A model generated the notes under the pieces. That model had not been told where the DNA came from. It saw only the letters and a program-made list of their open reading frames with translations, and did no database searches. A program made the position numbers and the translations under genes. A stretch of DNA of 64,000 nucleotides. It comes from Streptomyces sp. PH10-H1. Lineage in GTDB: Bacteria; Actinomycetota; Actinomycetes; Streptomycetales; Streptomycetaceae. Within the stretch, counting starts at the first letter, position 1. Each line of letters starts with the position of its first letter. The stretch covers positions 1 to 64,000 of the forward strand of contig NZ_JASISZ010000029.1 of NCBI RefSeq assembly GCF_030063355.1. Direction: 5' to 3'. This document shows positions 36,930 through 45,679 of the stretch, piece after piece.

Positions 36930-37313
36930 TCAGGGGGCGTCGCGCCGTGGTGCGATCCGTGTCCGGTTCCGGTTCGTCCGGTTCCAGTTCCGGTGCGGGC
37001 GCGGAGCCGAGGCGGCCGCGGGGCCGCGCACCAGGGATCCGAGGCCGACCAGGGTGACCGTCCAGGTGCCGACGAAGGTGTAGATCAGGGTCGGCGAGTC
37101 CGCCCGCACCGCTTCGACCAGCAGGAGCAGCGAGCCCGCGGCCAGGATGCCGAGCAGCGCCGTCAGCCAGCCTGCCGGCGGACGACGCATCCACCGGCAG
37201 GCGGCGGACACCCATCGGCCCAGCCGGCGCATGAGCCGTCCCTCGCGCCGCAGTTGGTCTTCCATGCGGCTGAGGATCCGGCGTTCCTCATCGGTGAGTT
37301 CTTCCGCGCTCAT
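36930..37313 (-). CDS. DUF3040-type small membrane protein
   Basis: 127 residues. The N-terminus LTDEERRILSRMEDQLRREG is the DUF3040 signature, and two hydrophobic helices (GWLTALLGILAAGSLLLLVE, TLIYTFVGTWTVTLVGLGSL) follow. The C-terminal tail has Arg/Asn repeats (NWNRTNRNRTR). Function unknown; common in streptomycetes. It converges on the wbl gene. Confidence 0.85.
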   Translation of the reverse strand: MSAEELTDEERRILSRMEDQLRREGRLMRRLGRWVSAACRWMRRPPAGWLTALLGILAAGSLLLLVEAVRADSPTLIYTFVGTWTVTLVGLGSLVRGPAAASAPRPHRNWNRTNRNRTRIAPRRDAP

Positions 37314-37357
37314 CGTGTGGGCCCCTCCCCTGTACAGCTGAGCGGACTGGTGGCGCG

Positions 37358-37406
37358 GGCTGCGCCGCGCTTCCGGGGGCCCTGGCCTCGGAAGCGCGGC
37401 GCAGCC
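37358..37406. repeat. Perfect 18-bp inverted repeat (hairpin)
   Basis: GGCTGCGCCGCGCTTCCG at 37358-37375 pairs exactly with 37389-37406 across a 13-base spacer. It lies upstream of the DUF3040 start and before the hydrolase remnant, not directly after a gene end. It may be the terminator of a lost gene or the trace of a small mobile repeat. Confidence 0.8.
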
Positions 37407-37584
37407 GTCCTGGCCGCTCCGGGGAGATCGGGGACCTCGACCAGGGGCGGTAGGTCGGTTGTGAGCCGTGAGCGTTCATCAGCGTCCATGAGGACTCCCC
37501 CGCGATCTCTGGCCCCACCTGAATCCTGTATTGAAGCCGCTTCCCCCGCCACGAAGCCGCAAACGCCGGGGGCGCGATACAGGG

Positions 37585-38086
37585 GTCCGGTGTCCTGGGG
37601 CTCAACCGTCGCATGGAGCGCTTCACCGCGGTGGCGGCGCTCGGCGTGCCCTACGCCTTACGCACACCCGTGCCGCTGACCGAGCTGCTGCGGCGGTACT
37701 ACCCGGGCAAGTTCAACGTGGTGCTCTACTTCCAGCAGCCCCGCGTCCCCGAGGCGGAGCTGGAGGCCGATGTTGCAAGGACGCTGCGCTTGACGATGTA
37801 CGCGCTGTCCGGCGAGGCCCCGCCCGATCTGGTGCCCCGCTGGCTGACCGGGACGCCCGACCTGCCGCGGCTCGGCACAGGCCGCGTCACCCAGCCCGCC
37901 CTGTACATCAGCGGTGATCTCGATTCCGCGTACCGCTTCGGCAGCCTCGACCCGATGAAGGAGGCTGTCACCGGCCTGCGGGACATCATCATCCTGCCCG
38001 GCTGCGGCCACTGGACCCAGCAGGAACGGCCCACCGAGGTCAACGAGCGGCTCATCCCGTTCCTCGCATACGCCCTGGAGGCCTGA
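37585..38086 (+). pseudogene. Alpha/beta hydrolase (epoxide hydrolase-like), 5' half lost
   Basis: A short piece SWGSTVAW, the nucleophile-elbow region of epoxide hydrolase-like enzymes, is joined in another frame to ERFTAVAALGVPYALRTPVP, with the segment between missing. The C-terminal half is intact: PALYISGDLDSAYRFG with the acid aspartate and LPGCGHWTQQERPTEVNE with the catalytic histidine, ending at FLAYALEA. Roughly the first 100 residues are absent. Confidence 0.75.
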
Positions 38087-38152
38087 CGACTCCCGCTACG
38101 CCGTCCGGGCGCTGCCCCGTGCACACCCTCCAGGACTGGGTATCAGATCCCC

Positions 38153-38995
38153 ATGGGCACGGAGTCTGCGCCTGGCCACCACCGCACACCCCATTCCGGC
38201 AAGGACGGTCCCTCGTCACGCCGGGGAGCGAGGCTTGCGCGCATGGCGCGCCGGATCTGGCAGCGCGGCGTCGAGATCGAGCTGCTGCACCGGTCGATGG
38301 GGTTCGCCGCGCTGGGCCTGGTCACGCTCATCCCCCTGCTGATCGTCGTGGCGGCCGCGCTGGGACAGAACAACGGCCAGGGATTCGTGACGTGGGTGCG
38401 GGACGCGCTCGGGGTGACGGGCAATTCGGCCCGCGCGGTGGAGACCCTGTTCAGCACCCCCGCGAGCGTGCTGAGTACGACGACCGCGCTCAGCCTGGCG
38501 TCCCTGGCCGTCTTCGGGCTCTCCTTCGTCGCCGCCATCCAGACCGCCTACGAACGCATCTGGGACCTTCCGTCCGCTCCGTGGCACGCCACCTGGCGGC
38601 GGGCCCTCGCCCTCGCGGTCCTGGTCGCGTATCTGCTGGTGGCCGAGTACAGCGACCATGTCCTGCAGGGCACTGCCCTGCAGCCCACCATCAGTTTCGT
38701 CGTGACGGGCGGCGGGGGCATGGCGTTCTTCTGGTGGCTCCAGAGTTTCCTGCTGTGCGGCCGGGTCCCCCGGTCGTTCCTGCTGCCCGGAGCCGTAGCC
38801 ACCGTCCTCGGGCTGGTGGGACTCCGGTTCTTCTCCGTCACCGTCTTCTCACCCCTGATCGCCAGCAGCGCGGTCTCGTACGGGCCCATCGGCACCGTGC
38901 TCATCGTGCAGTCCTGGCTGATCGGCGTCGGCTTCGTCATCTACGCGGGAGCCCTGGCGGGGCAGGGGCTGCGCGATCGCAAGCACTCCTCTTGA
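38153..38995 (+). CDS. YihY/BrkB-family membrane protein
   Basis: 280 residues with about six transmembrane segments. Family features: an N-terminal GVEIELLHRSMGFAALGLVT helix, AIQTAYERIWDLPSAPWHATW in the middle and a C-terminal YGPIGTVLIVQSWLIGVGF. YihY/BrkB proteins are inner-membrane proteins of uncertain function, possibly transport. The start at 38153 adds a ~30-residue polar leader; ATG 38243 (MARRIWQR) is an alternative. It converges on the DHA2 transporter. Confidence 0.82.
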   Translation: MGTESAPGHHRTPHSGKDGPSSRRGARLARMARRIWQRGVEIELLHRSMGFAALGLVTLIPLLIVVAAALGQNNGQGFVTWVRDALGVTGNSARAVETLFSTPASVLSTTTALSLASLAVFGLSFVAAIQTAYERIWDLPSAPWHATWRRALALAVLVAYLLVAEYSDHVLQGTALQPTISFVVTGGGGMAFFWWLQSFLLCGRVPRSFLLPGAVATVLGLVGLRFFSVTVFSPLIASSAVSYGPIGTVLIVQSWLIGVGFVIYAGALAGQGLRDRKHSS

Positions 38996-39041
38996 CCGCC
39001 TCCCCGGCGGGCGGGTCGGTGGCGGGACGGGCGGGCGGCCG

Positions 39042-40625
39042 TCAGCCCTCGGAGATGTCATTCCGGGCGGCCAGCGGCGGGCCGTCCACGGCGCAGTGCA
39101 GCCGCGGCTCGTGCCGCTCGCATTCCCGCTCCGGTCCCGGCTCCGCTACCGGTCCCGGCTCCGCGGCGAGCGGGTTGGTGCGGATCGTGGCGGCGGCCAG
39201 GGCGGCGCCGGCGGCCAGCAGCACCGCCGCGATGACCAGCGACTGGTGGAATCCGTGCGAGAACGCCGCGGGATCGTCGTAGCTGCGTCCGGACAGCCCG
39301 GTGACGGCGGGGAGGGCGGCGACGGCGATGAGCCCGGCCGCACGGGCGACCGCGTTGTTGACGCCCGACGCCACACCCGCGTGCTCGGCCCCGACGGCGT
39401 CCAGGACCGTGGCGGTGAGCGGCGCGACCAGGACCGCCAGGCCGAAGCCCAGGACGAGGACGGCCGGGAGGACGTCCCGGGCGTAGTCCGCGTGCTGACC
39501 GACACGGAACATCAGCAGGACCGCCGCGGCGCAGATCAGCGGGCCGACCGTCATCGGCAGCCTGGGCCCGACGCGTTGCGACAGCCGGCCGAAGCGCGCG
39601 GAGAGCAGCAGCATCATGACGGTGATCGGCAGCATCGCCGTTCCGGCGGCGAGCGGCGAGAATCCGGCGACGACCTGCAACTGGACGGCGAGCAGGAAGA
39701 ACACCCCGCCGAAGGCCCCGTAGACGGCGAAGGTGACCGCGTTCGCGGCGCTGAACTGGCGTGAGGAGAACATGCTCAGCGGCAGCATCGGATGCGTCTG
39801 GCGCGCCTCGGCGACCAGGAAGCCGGCGAGGGCGGCGACACCCACCAGCCCGCTGATGATCACCGCCGCCGATCCGGCGCCGTGCTCCGGGGCCGCGATG
39901 ATCGCGTAGGTGACACCCGCCAGGCCCACCGAGCTGAGCGCCGCGCCGAGCACGTCGATACCGCCGGTGGCCGCGGGATCGCGCGTCTCGGGTACGTGCC
40001 GCTGGGCGATGAGGACGACGGCTACGGCCAGCGGGGCGTTGATGAGGAACACCCAGCGCCAGGACGCGGCCTGGACGAGCCAGCCGCCCAGGAACGGGCC
40101 GATCGCGGTCGCGACACCGCCGAACGCGGACCAGGCGCCGATCGCCCGGGCCCGGTCGTCCGGGTGGAAGGACGCCTGGATCATGGCGAGGCTTCCGGGC
40201 ATGAGCAGCGCTCCTCCGACGCCCTGCAGCGCCCGGGCGGCCAGCAGCCAGCCCGCCGAGGGCGCCAGCCCGCACAGCAGCGACGCGCCGGCGAACCACA
40301 GGACACCGACGTTGAACACCCTGCGCCGGCCGTACCGGTCGCCGAGCGCGCCGCCCAGCAGGATGAGCGAGGCCAGCGCGACGGTGTAGGCGGTCACCGC
40401 CCACTGCAGAGTGCCGAATCCGGCGCCGAAGTCACGGCCGATCGCCGGCAGGGCGACATTGACGACGGTGGCGTCGATCCCGGCCAGCGCGGAGCCGAGT
40501 ACCGCGGCCACCAGCACCCACCGCCCGGCGACCGACCCGACATGGATGGCCCCTGCCTGCCCGGCCTCTCCGGTTTTTCCGGTCGGATCGGTCTCCCGCC
40601 CGGCCGACCGCGACTTCGAGAACAT
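39042..40625 (-). CDS. MFS drug-efflux transporter (DHA2, EmrB/QacA type, ~14 TM)
   Basis: About 527 residues from ATG 40625. The DHA2 motifs LAGIDATVVNVALPAIGRDF, GDRYGRRRVF and LQGVGGALLMPGSLAMI are present, with ~14 hydrophobic helices. A ~35-residue Pro/Glu/His-containing tail (ECERHEPRLHCAVDGPPLA) follows the last helix. Proton-driven multidrug export is the family role. The upstream frame extends to 40754 without family sequence. No TetR/MarR regulator gene is adjacent. Confidence 0.88.
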   Translation of the reverse strand: MFSKSRSAGRETDPTGKTGEAGQAGAIHVGSVAGRWVLVAAVLGSALAGIDATVVNVALPAIGRDFGAGFGTLQWAVTAYTVALASLILLGGALGDRYGRRRVFNVGVLWFAGASLLCGLAPSAGWLLAARALQGVGGALLMPGSLAMIQASFHPDDRARAIGAWSAFGGVATAIGPFLGGWLVQAASWRWVFLINAPLAVAVVLIAQRHVPETRDPAATGGIDVLGAALSSVGLAGVTYAIIAAPEHGAGSAAVIISGLVGVAALAGFLVAEARQTHPMLPLSMFSSRQFSAANAVTFAVYGAFGGVFFLLAVQLQVVAGFSPLAAGTAMLPITVMMLLLSARFGRLSQRVGPRLPMTVGPLICAAAVLLMFRVGQHADYARDVLPAVLVLGFGLAVLVAPLTATVLDAVGAEHAGVASGVNNAVARAAGLIAVAALPAVTGLSGRSYDDPAAFSHGFHQSLVIAAVLLAAGAALAAATIRTNPLAAEPGPVAEPGPERECERHEPRLHCAVDGPPLAARNDISEG

Positions 40626-40861
40626 CGAAGGGCCTACAGTCCGTGTCCGCGCGGCCGGAGCAGCGCCGCGTCGGCGATCTCCCGCCAGCCCTCGTCGATC
40701 ACGAGCGAGTGCCTCCCAGGTCTGTGGTGGGCGAGCCGGCGGACCGGCCGCCACGCCTCACGCTAGGGGCGCCGATCCGCCATGGCAAGCGGTCCGAGCC
40801 CATTACAGCCCGGAGCCGGTCATCAGGTGCCGTCAGGTGCCGTCGCGTGCGCTCTCCGGCG

Positions 40862-41236
40862 TCAATGGCCTTGCAGGCGTTCCATCTCCCGCCGGTCGCG
40901 CTTCGTCGGGCGGCCCGTGCCGCGGTCGCGGTGGCCGATCGCCAGGATGTCCTCGCGGGCGGGCGGCGGCGGGCTGTTGTCGACGAAACACTCCGCAGCG
41001 ACGGGCGCCCCGACCCGCTTGCGCACGATGCGCGAGACGACCACGATCCGCTCGGCGCCCTCTCCGCGGATCCGTACCTCGTCCCCGGCGCGCACCGCCT
41101 GCGCCGGTTTGACGCGCTCACCGTTGACCCTGACGTGGCCGGCGCGGCACGCCGCGGCGGCCAGCGAACGCGTCTTCGTCAGCCGTACGGACCAGATCCA
41201 ACTGTCGACCCGCACGGTCCCCTCGTCTGCAGCCAT
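40862..41236 (-). CDS. S4-domain RNA-binding protein (Hsp15-like)
   Basis: 124 residues. The S4 domain (VDSWIWSVRLTKTRSLA, AGHVRVNGERVKPAQAV) is followed by a short beta region and the basic tail RGTGRPTKRDRREMERLQ, the layout of Hsp15/YrfH proteins that rescue stalled 50S-peptidyl-tRNA. It stands alone between two minus-strand membrane-protein genes. Confidence 0.88.
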   Translation of the reverse strand: MAADEGTVRVDSWIWSVRLTKTRSLAAAACRAGHVRVNGERVKPAQAVRAGDEVRIRGEGAERIVVVSRIVRKRVGAPVAAECFVDNSPPPPAREDILAIGHRDRGTGRPTKRDRREMERLQGH

Positions 41237-41453
41237 GACATGACCTTAAAGCCCTTGAAGCCGGCCGGCGGTGGATGGGACGTAGTGGCGCCAGCGCGCC
41301 GACCGCATGGGTTCGCCGGGGCCGCTCGGTTCTCGATGGCCGGACGAGCGCGAAATCCAGCCCGTCCAGGGGGCGCCTCCCAGCGGTAGCCGGGGGATTG
41401 AGCACAGCGCGGCCGAAGGGCGGGTAACCCGGTGAACGCTGCCGGTCACGGCG

Positions 41454-42839
41454 CTAGCGGCCGCGGGCCGTGCCGGTCCCCAGGGCGGCCGGCCGCAGTC
41501 CGAGGAGCCGGCCGGCGAGGCGGGAGGTGCGGCGCGGCGGGACCGCCGCGCGCCACAGCCGCACGCACGACAGCAAGGTGGCGACCGCCAGCAGCCCGTT
41601 GCGCACCACCAGGACCGCGACTCCCTGCCAGGAGCTGTTCAGTACCGCGCCGAAGAACAGCGGGAAGTCGACGGAGGTGACGGCGGTCGTCAGGAGCAGC
41701 AGCGCGGCCACCGGTCGCTGGGTGGTGCCCCGCACCGTCAGGCACACCGCGGCCAGCGCGATCAGCCAGATCAGATACTGCGGGCTGATCACCCTGCTGG
41801 TGGCCGTGAACAGCAGCACCGCCGTCAGGGCGGCATCGTAGACGGTGGCCTCGCTCCAGACGCGGGCGCGCCAGCGCCACAGCAGCAGCCACCCGAACGC
41901 GACGGCGGTCAGCAGCAAGGAACCGTGCGCGACGGAGGAGACGTACGGGCCGATGAACTCGAACGAGCCGTAGTGGAGCCTGACGCGGCCGGGCCAGCCG
42001 CCCAGCCGCGCCAGATGCAGCACGGTGCCGCCCATCGACTCGACCTCCACGCCGCGGTTTCCCTGCGCGGACAGAAACCCGAACGTCCCCTGGAAGGCGA
42101 TCGCCAGCACGGCCAGCAGGACCGCGGCGGAGACCAGTAGCGCGCTCCAGGCCTGCCGGGTGGAGCGGCCCCTGGGGGTGCCGAGCACGATCAGCGCCGG
42201 CCACACCTTGATCATGGCGGCGATCCCGGCGAGCGCGCCGCCCAGCCACGGCCGCCGGCCGATCACCAGCAGGGAGACCGCGGCCATGGCGGCGACCGCC
42301 ACATCGAAGCGCGCGAAGGACAGCGCCAGCAGCAGGGGCAGGCCGCCCGTCCACATCCAGGCGCCCGCCGCACTGCCCCGCGCACCCGCGGTGCCGGCGC
42401 GCGCGGCGCGGGCGAGTGCCAGCGTCATCACCGCGTCGGCCAGCAGCATCAGGGCCACGAATCCCTGCAGGTACGACATCATCGGCAGCAGCCGGGGCCC
42501 CAGCATCACCAGCCCGGCGCCCGGCGGGTACTGCCAGGTGACATCCCCGGCGGGGAACGACCCGGCGGCGAGTTGTCCGGACCAGCGCGCGTACAGCCGG
42601 TGCACCTCCTGGGCGATGTCCCCCTGCCCGGTGCGCAGCACGGCCAGCATCACCATTCGCGACGCCGCCCAGTACACGGCCAGCGGCCACCACTGCGCCA
42701 CCGCGCGGGATGCCGTACCCAACGGGCCGCGGTCGAGGCGCACGGCAGGCGCCGCACGCTCCCGGTCCGTTCCGCACGCGCATCCCGCGCACGTGGCCTC
42801 ACCGCACGACGTCACCCGAACCTCCACAGTCCACGCCAC
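41454..42839 (-). CDS. GT87-type (DUF2029) polyprenyl-phosphate mannosyltransferase
   Basis: 461 residues with ~10-12 transmembrane segments. The acidic loop DVTWQYPPGAGL, AMIKVWPALIVLG and SPQYLIWLIAL are typical of GT87/DUF2029 enzymes, which use polyprenyl-phosphomannose in lipomannan/glycolipid or glycoprotein synthesis. The N-terminus has an unusual Cys cluster (CGEATCAGCACG) that could be non-native, so the true start may lie further in. The donor and acceptor are not determined. Confidence 0.8.
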   Translation of the reverse strand: MAWTVEVRVTSCGEATCAGCACGTDRERAAPAVRLDRGPLGTASRAVAQWWPLAVYWAASRMVMLAVLRTGQGDIAQEVHRLYARWSGQLAAGSFPAGDVTWQYPPGAGLVMLGPRLLPMMSYLQGFVALMLLADAVMTLALARAARAGTAGARGSAAGAWMWTGGLPLLLALSFARFDVAVAAMAAVSLLVIGRRPWLGGALAGIAAMIKVWPALIVLGTPRGRSTRQAWSALLVSAAVLLAVLAIAFQGTFGFLSAQGNRGVEVESMGGTVLHLARLGGWPGRVRLHYGSFEFIGPYVSSVAHGSLLLTAVAFGWLLLWRWRARVWSEATVYDAALTAVLLFTATSRVISPQYLIWLIALAAVCLTVRGTTQRPVAALLLLTTAVTSVDFPLFFGAVLNSSWQGVAVLVVRNGLLAVATLLSCVRLWRAAVPPRRTSRLAGRLLGLRPAALGTGTARGR

Positions 42840-42904
42840 CCGCCAACCACACCACCCCTGACGCTAAAACATCCGAAATCGGACAAAAAGACCAACACGC
42901 TGAA

Positions 42905-43203
42905 ACCGCCGACCAAAGCCCGGCCTGCCGCTGGAACGCGTTGGCGAAGGTGGCGGCGGACGCGAAGCGACGGCGAACGGGATCAGTGGCCGGGGGCGGC
43001 CGCGAGAGGTTCCAGGAGCCTCACGGCCGGACCCGGCAGAGCGGCGATCTCGTCCCGCAGGCCTTCGGCCGCCGGCCGGTAGGCGGGGTCCGCCGACACC
43101 TCGGTGACCGCCTCGCGGACGAGGTCCGGGGTGGCCCGCACCGCGTCGAGCACCCGTGAGACGCCCAGCGCGGCGCAGCGAGCCGCGTTCCGGGGCTGGT
43201 CGT
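42905..43203 (-). pseudogene. 3' remnant of a GT1 glycosyltransferase gene, abutting an AraC-like fragment
   Basis: From ~43203 to a TGA at 42983 the minus strand reads PYDQPRNAARCAALGVSRVL, then ATPDLVREAVTEVSADPAYR and a final LLEPLAAAPGH: the C-terminal end of macrolide-type (GT1, MGT) glycosyltransferases. Everything before DQP is missing and the fragment starts right at the TPR gene stop. Directly behind it, in another frame (42905-42980), RRFASAATFANAFQRQAGL resembles the last helix of an AraC-type DNA-binding domain. Both look like scraps of lost genes. Confidence 0.65.
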
Positions 43204-43209
43204 AAGGCT

Positions 43210-43770
43210 CTACTCGGCAGGAGCCGGTTCCACCAGCAGCCGGGCGTAGTTGGCGGCCGACCGCTGATACCGGGGCAGATGACGGGCCAGCGCCATCAGC
43301 GCGATGGACAGCGCTTCGCGCTCGCGGCCGGCGTCCGCCAGGGCGAGCGCGAGGAAGACGCTGACCGCGTCGTCCAGGTGGTCGGATCCGGCGTCCCGCT
43401 CGGCCGTCAGCAGGGCGGCGCTCTCCGGTGCGCGGCCGAGGTTGCGCAGCGAGCTGGACAGCTGGATCACGGCCCGGCGCCGGCGCTCACCCGATATTCC
43501 GAGGTCGAGCGCCTGACGGTACAGCGGCACCGCCAGGTCGGAGTGGCCGGTCGAGTCCAGCGAGGCGGCCCGTTCGAAGACCGCCACCGGATGGCCCGCC
43601 GGCAGCTCGGCGTTGAGTTTCTCCACCCGGGCCAGGAAGTCCTCCTCGCTGTGGTCCTCAATGGATGCCCACAGGTCGAGAGACCGCTGCTCCCACTCCG
43701 CGCTGACGCCGGCCGGGTCCGTCTGGCGCGTCGTGTTCGTCGTACCGGTCGTGCGCGTCGTGTCGTTCAT
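43210..43770 (-). CDS. Tetratricopeptide-repeat protein
   Basis: 186 residues. TPR-like helix pairs are visible (HSDLAVPLYRQALDLGISGE, AVIQLSSSLRNLGRAPESAA, FLALALADAGREREALSI). The first ~20 residues are Thr/Asn-rich and likely flexible. TPR proteins of this size act as protein-binding adaptors; no partner is evident. It is divergent from the DUF5937 regulator across the palindromic operator at 43860-43885. Confidence 0.8.
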   Translation of the reverse strand: MNDTTRTTGTTNTTRQTDPAGVSAEWEQRSLDLWASIEDHSEEDFLARVEKLNAELPAGHPVAVFERAASLDSTGHSDLAVPLYRQALDLGISGERRRRAVIQLSSSLRNLGRAPESAALLTAERDAGSDHLDDAVSVFLALALADAGREREALSIALMALARHLPRYQRSAANYARLLVEPAPAE

Positions 43771-43859
43771 GGTCGTCGTGCTCCTTTCACGGTCGCCCCG
43801 CCGGCGGCGGTGGCGCTGCTCATGCGGGCCATCCTGCGAGCGTTGCTACGCTCCTCACC

Positions 43860-43885
43860 AGTGATTCGGCCCGGACCGAATCACT
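43860..43885. promoter_or_regulatory. Perfect palindromic operator
   Basis: AGTGATTCGG-CCCGGA-CCGAATCACT: a perfect 10-bp inverted repeat with a 6-bp centre, in the divergent gap between the TPR gene and the ArsR-like DUF5937 regulator gene. Its position and symmetry fit the autoregulatory site of that regulator. Confidence 0.7.
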
Positions 43886-43920
43886 CACCGGGACGTCCGG
43901 TCGCCACCGGGGAGGACACC

Positions 43921-44913
43921 ATCGCGATCACTCTGCAGTTCAGCTCCGCTGACCTGCGGCGATGCCGCTTCGCGGTCTCTCCGGCCTTCGAGACCCTCGC
44001 CGCGATCCGCGTCGCCACCGGAGAACAGGGTCCCGGCCACCACCAGCGGTGGCTGGACTCCGTCCGCCCCCGGCTGAGCGCGCTCGACCTGCGGCCGGTC
44101 ACCCTGCTCCAGCCCCGGCGCGGATACACCCCCGACTTCCTGTCCCCGCCGCCGACGAGTCCGCACATCCGGTTCGACGAAGACCTCGCCCGGATCGCGG
44201 CGACCCCGCCGGCGCAGGTGGGCGCCGAGATCGTCCGGTCGCTCGGCGAGACCCCCGGAGCATCGGACAGCGAAACCGGGCGGCTGCTGCTCGGTGACCC
44301 GGCGAGCGTTCTCGAGCTGCTGACGCAGCTGATCCGCGAGGCGTGGCAGACGCTGGTCGAACCGGTCTGGCCCCGGGTGCGCGCCCTGCTGGACGCCGAT
44401 GTCGCCTTCCAGTCCCGGCGGCTGGCCGACGGCGGACTCGACCGGCTCTTCGCCGAACTCCACCCCATGCTGCGCTGGCACGACAACACCCTGACGCGGG
44501 AGTTCGGCGACGACGACCGGCGCGATCTGCACGGCGAGGGTCTGGTGCTACTGCCGAGTGCCTTCAAGTGGGACGAGGTGGTCATCGTGCTGGACCCGCC
44601 CTGGCAGCCCACGGTGGTCTATCCGGTCCGCGGTCTCGGCACCCTGTGGCAGCCCGCGCGTGGGACCGGCGACGCCGCATTGGCCCGGCTGATCGGACGC
44701 ACCCGGGCCGCACTGCTGACCGGCCTGACGGAACCGGCCTCGACCTCCGCGCTCGCGCACCGTCACGCCCTCGCGGGCGGCACCGTCTCCGAACACCTCT
44801 CGGTCCTGCGGGATGCGGGCTTCGTCGTCGGCGAGCGCCACCGGCACGAGATCCGCTACCGCCGCACCGCTCTCGGCGGCGCGGTGGCGGAGCAGGGGCG
44901 CGGAGACGGCTAG
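43921..44913 (+). CDS. DUF5937 / ArsR-type winged-helix regulator
   Basis: About 330 residues. The N-terminal ~230 residues (ITLQFSSADLRRCRFAVSP, GYTPDFLSPPP, LFAELHPMLRWHDNTL) are the DUF5937 domain; the C-terminal ~75 residues are an ArsR-like HTH (SALAHRHALAGGTVSEHLSV, LRDAGFVVGERHRHEIRYRR). The start is odd. Family members begin M-S/A-V/I-TLQF, and at that place there is an ATC (43921) behind a good GGGGAGG site; the only standard start is GTG 43861 inside the palindrome, without a ribosome site. Divergent from the TPR gene. Confidence 0.8.
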   Translation: MAITLQFSSADLRRCRFAVSPAFETLAAIRVATGEQGPGHHQRWLDSVRPRLSALDLRPVTLLQPRRGYTPDFLSPPPTSPHIRFDEDLARIAATPPAQVGAEIVRSLGETPGASDSETGRLLLGDPASVLELLTQLIREAWQTLVEPVWPRVRALLDADVAFQSRRLADGGLDRLFAELHPMLRWHDNTLTREFGDDDRRDLHGEGLVLLPSAFKWDEVVIVLDPPWQPTVVYPVRGLGTLWQPARGTGDAALARLIGRTRAALLTGLTEPASTSALAHRHALAGGTVSEHLSVLRDAGFVVGERHRHEIRYRRTALGGAVAEQGRGDG

Positions 44914-44925
44914 CGGCTACCGGGG

Positions 44926-45288
44926 TCAGCCGGTGGGGCGCTCGTAGAGCCGGTTGAGCCGGCGGTCGAGGGCCACCAGATCGGGGTGCCGGGCCACGAA
45001 GCGCCTGCCGCGCTCCCGTTCGTGCACGGCGATGCGGACACTGCGCCGGGCCGCCCGGTGGAGTGCCGCGGCGAAACGGACGGCCGGCTGCCCGGCCGCT
45101 TCCAGCTCGGCTGCCATGGCCCGGAACTCCGCTTGGACCTCGGCGAGATGGGGGCCTCGCCCGCCGGCGGCTTCCTCGACCGCGACACGGGCCTCGGCCC
45201 GGTCGATGCCCAGCCGCACGGCAAGCCGGAACGCGATCGTGTCCAGAACACGCTGCTGTTCGGGCGTCATGGATCCAGTGTCACTCAC
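44926..45288 (-). CDS. Conserved hypothetical helical protein
   Basis: 120 residues, mostly helical and charged (EQQRVLDTIAFRLAVRLGID, RFAAALHRAARRSVRIAVHE). No signal peptide, membrane segment or known motif is evident. It converges on the DUF5937 gene and has no operon partners. I do not recognise the family. Confidence 0.55.
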   Translation of the reverse strand: MSDTGSMTPEQQRVLDTIAFRLAVRLGIDRAEARVAVEEAAGGRGPHLAEVQAEFRAMAAELEAAGQPAVRFAAALHRAARRSVRIAVHERERGRRFVARHPDLVALDRRLNRLYERPTG

Positions 45289-45342
45289 GGACGCCCACCG
45301 CGGAAGCGTGCCCGGGTTCCCGTGCGGGGGCAGGGCCGCACG

Positions 45343-45498
45343 TCAGTGCGGTGAGGTGTCGTCCGGGGGGTCGATCCGGCGGGAATCGCGGGCGCGCCGG
45401 CGGAGCGTGTTGCGACGATATCCGGCCGCCGCGATCAGCGCCCCCGCCGCTAAGCTCACGGCGACCCACAGACCGAGCCACTCCAGAACAGTGATCAC
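45343..45498 (-). CDS. Small single-pass membrane protein
   Basis: About 51 residues from GTG 45498 with AGGAGG 10 bases upstream: VITVLEWLGLWVAVSLAAGA (one membrane helix) followed by a basic tail (YRRNTLRRRARDSRR). The frame continues to 45555 but without a ribosome site. Function unknown. Confidence 0.5.
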   Translation of the reverse strand: MITVLEWLGLWVAVSLAAGALIAAAGYRRNTLRRRARDSRRIDPPDDTSPH

Positions 45499-45679
45499 GA
45501 GCGTCGCCACCTCCTGCTCTCGCCAGCTGCGCGGCAGCTGGCGGCGGCGAGACAAATCCGTTCAATACATCGCAGGGGTCCCGGAACATGCCGAGACCGC
45601 TATAACGGAAGTGTCCCGCACATCGACGAGCGGCAGGACGGCTTTCCGCAACGGTCACCCCTGCTGGTGACGGCTGTCC

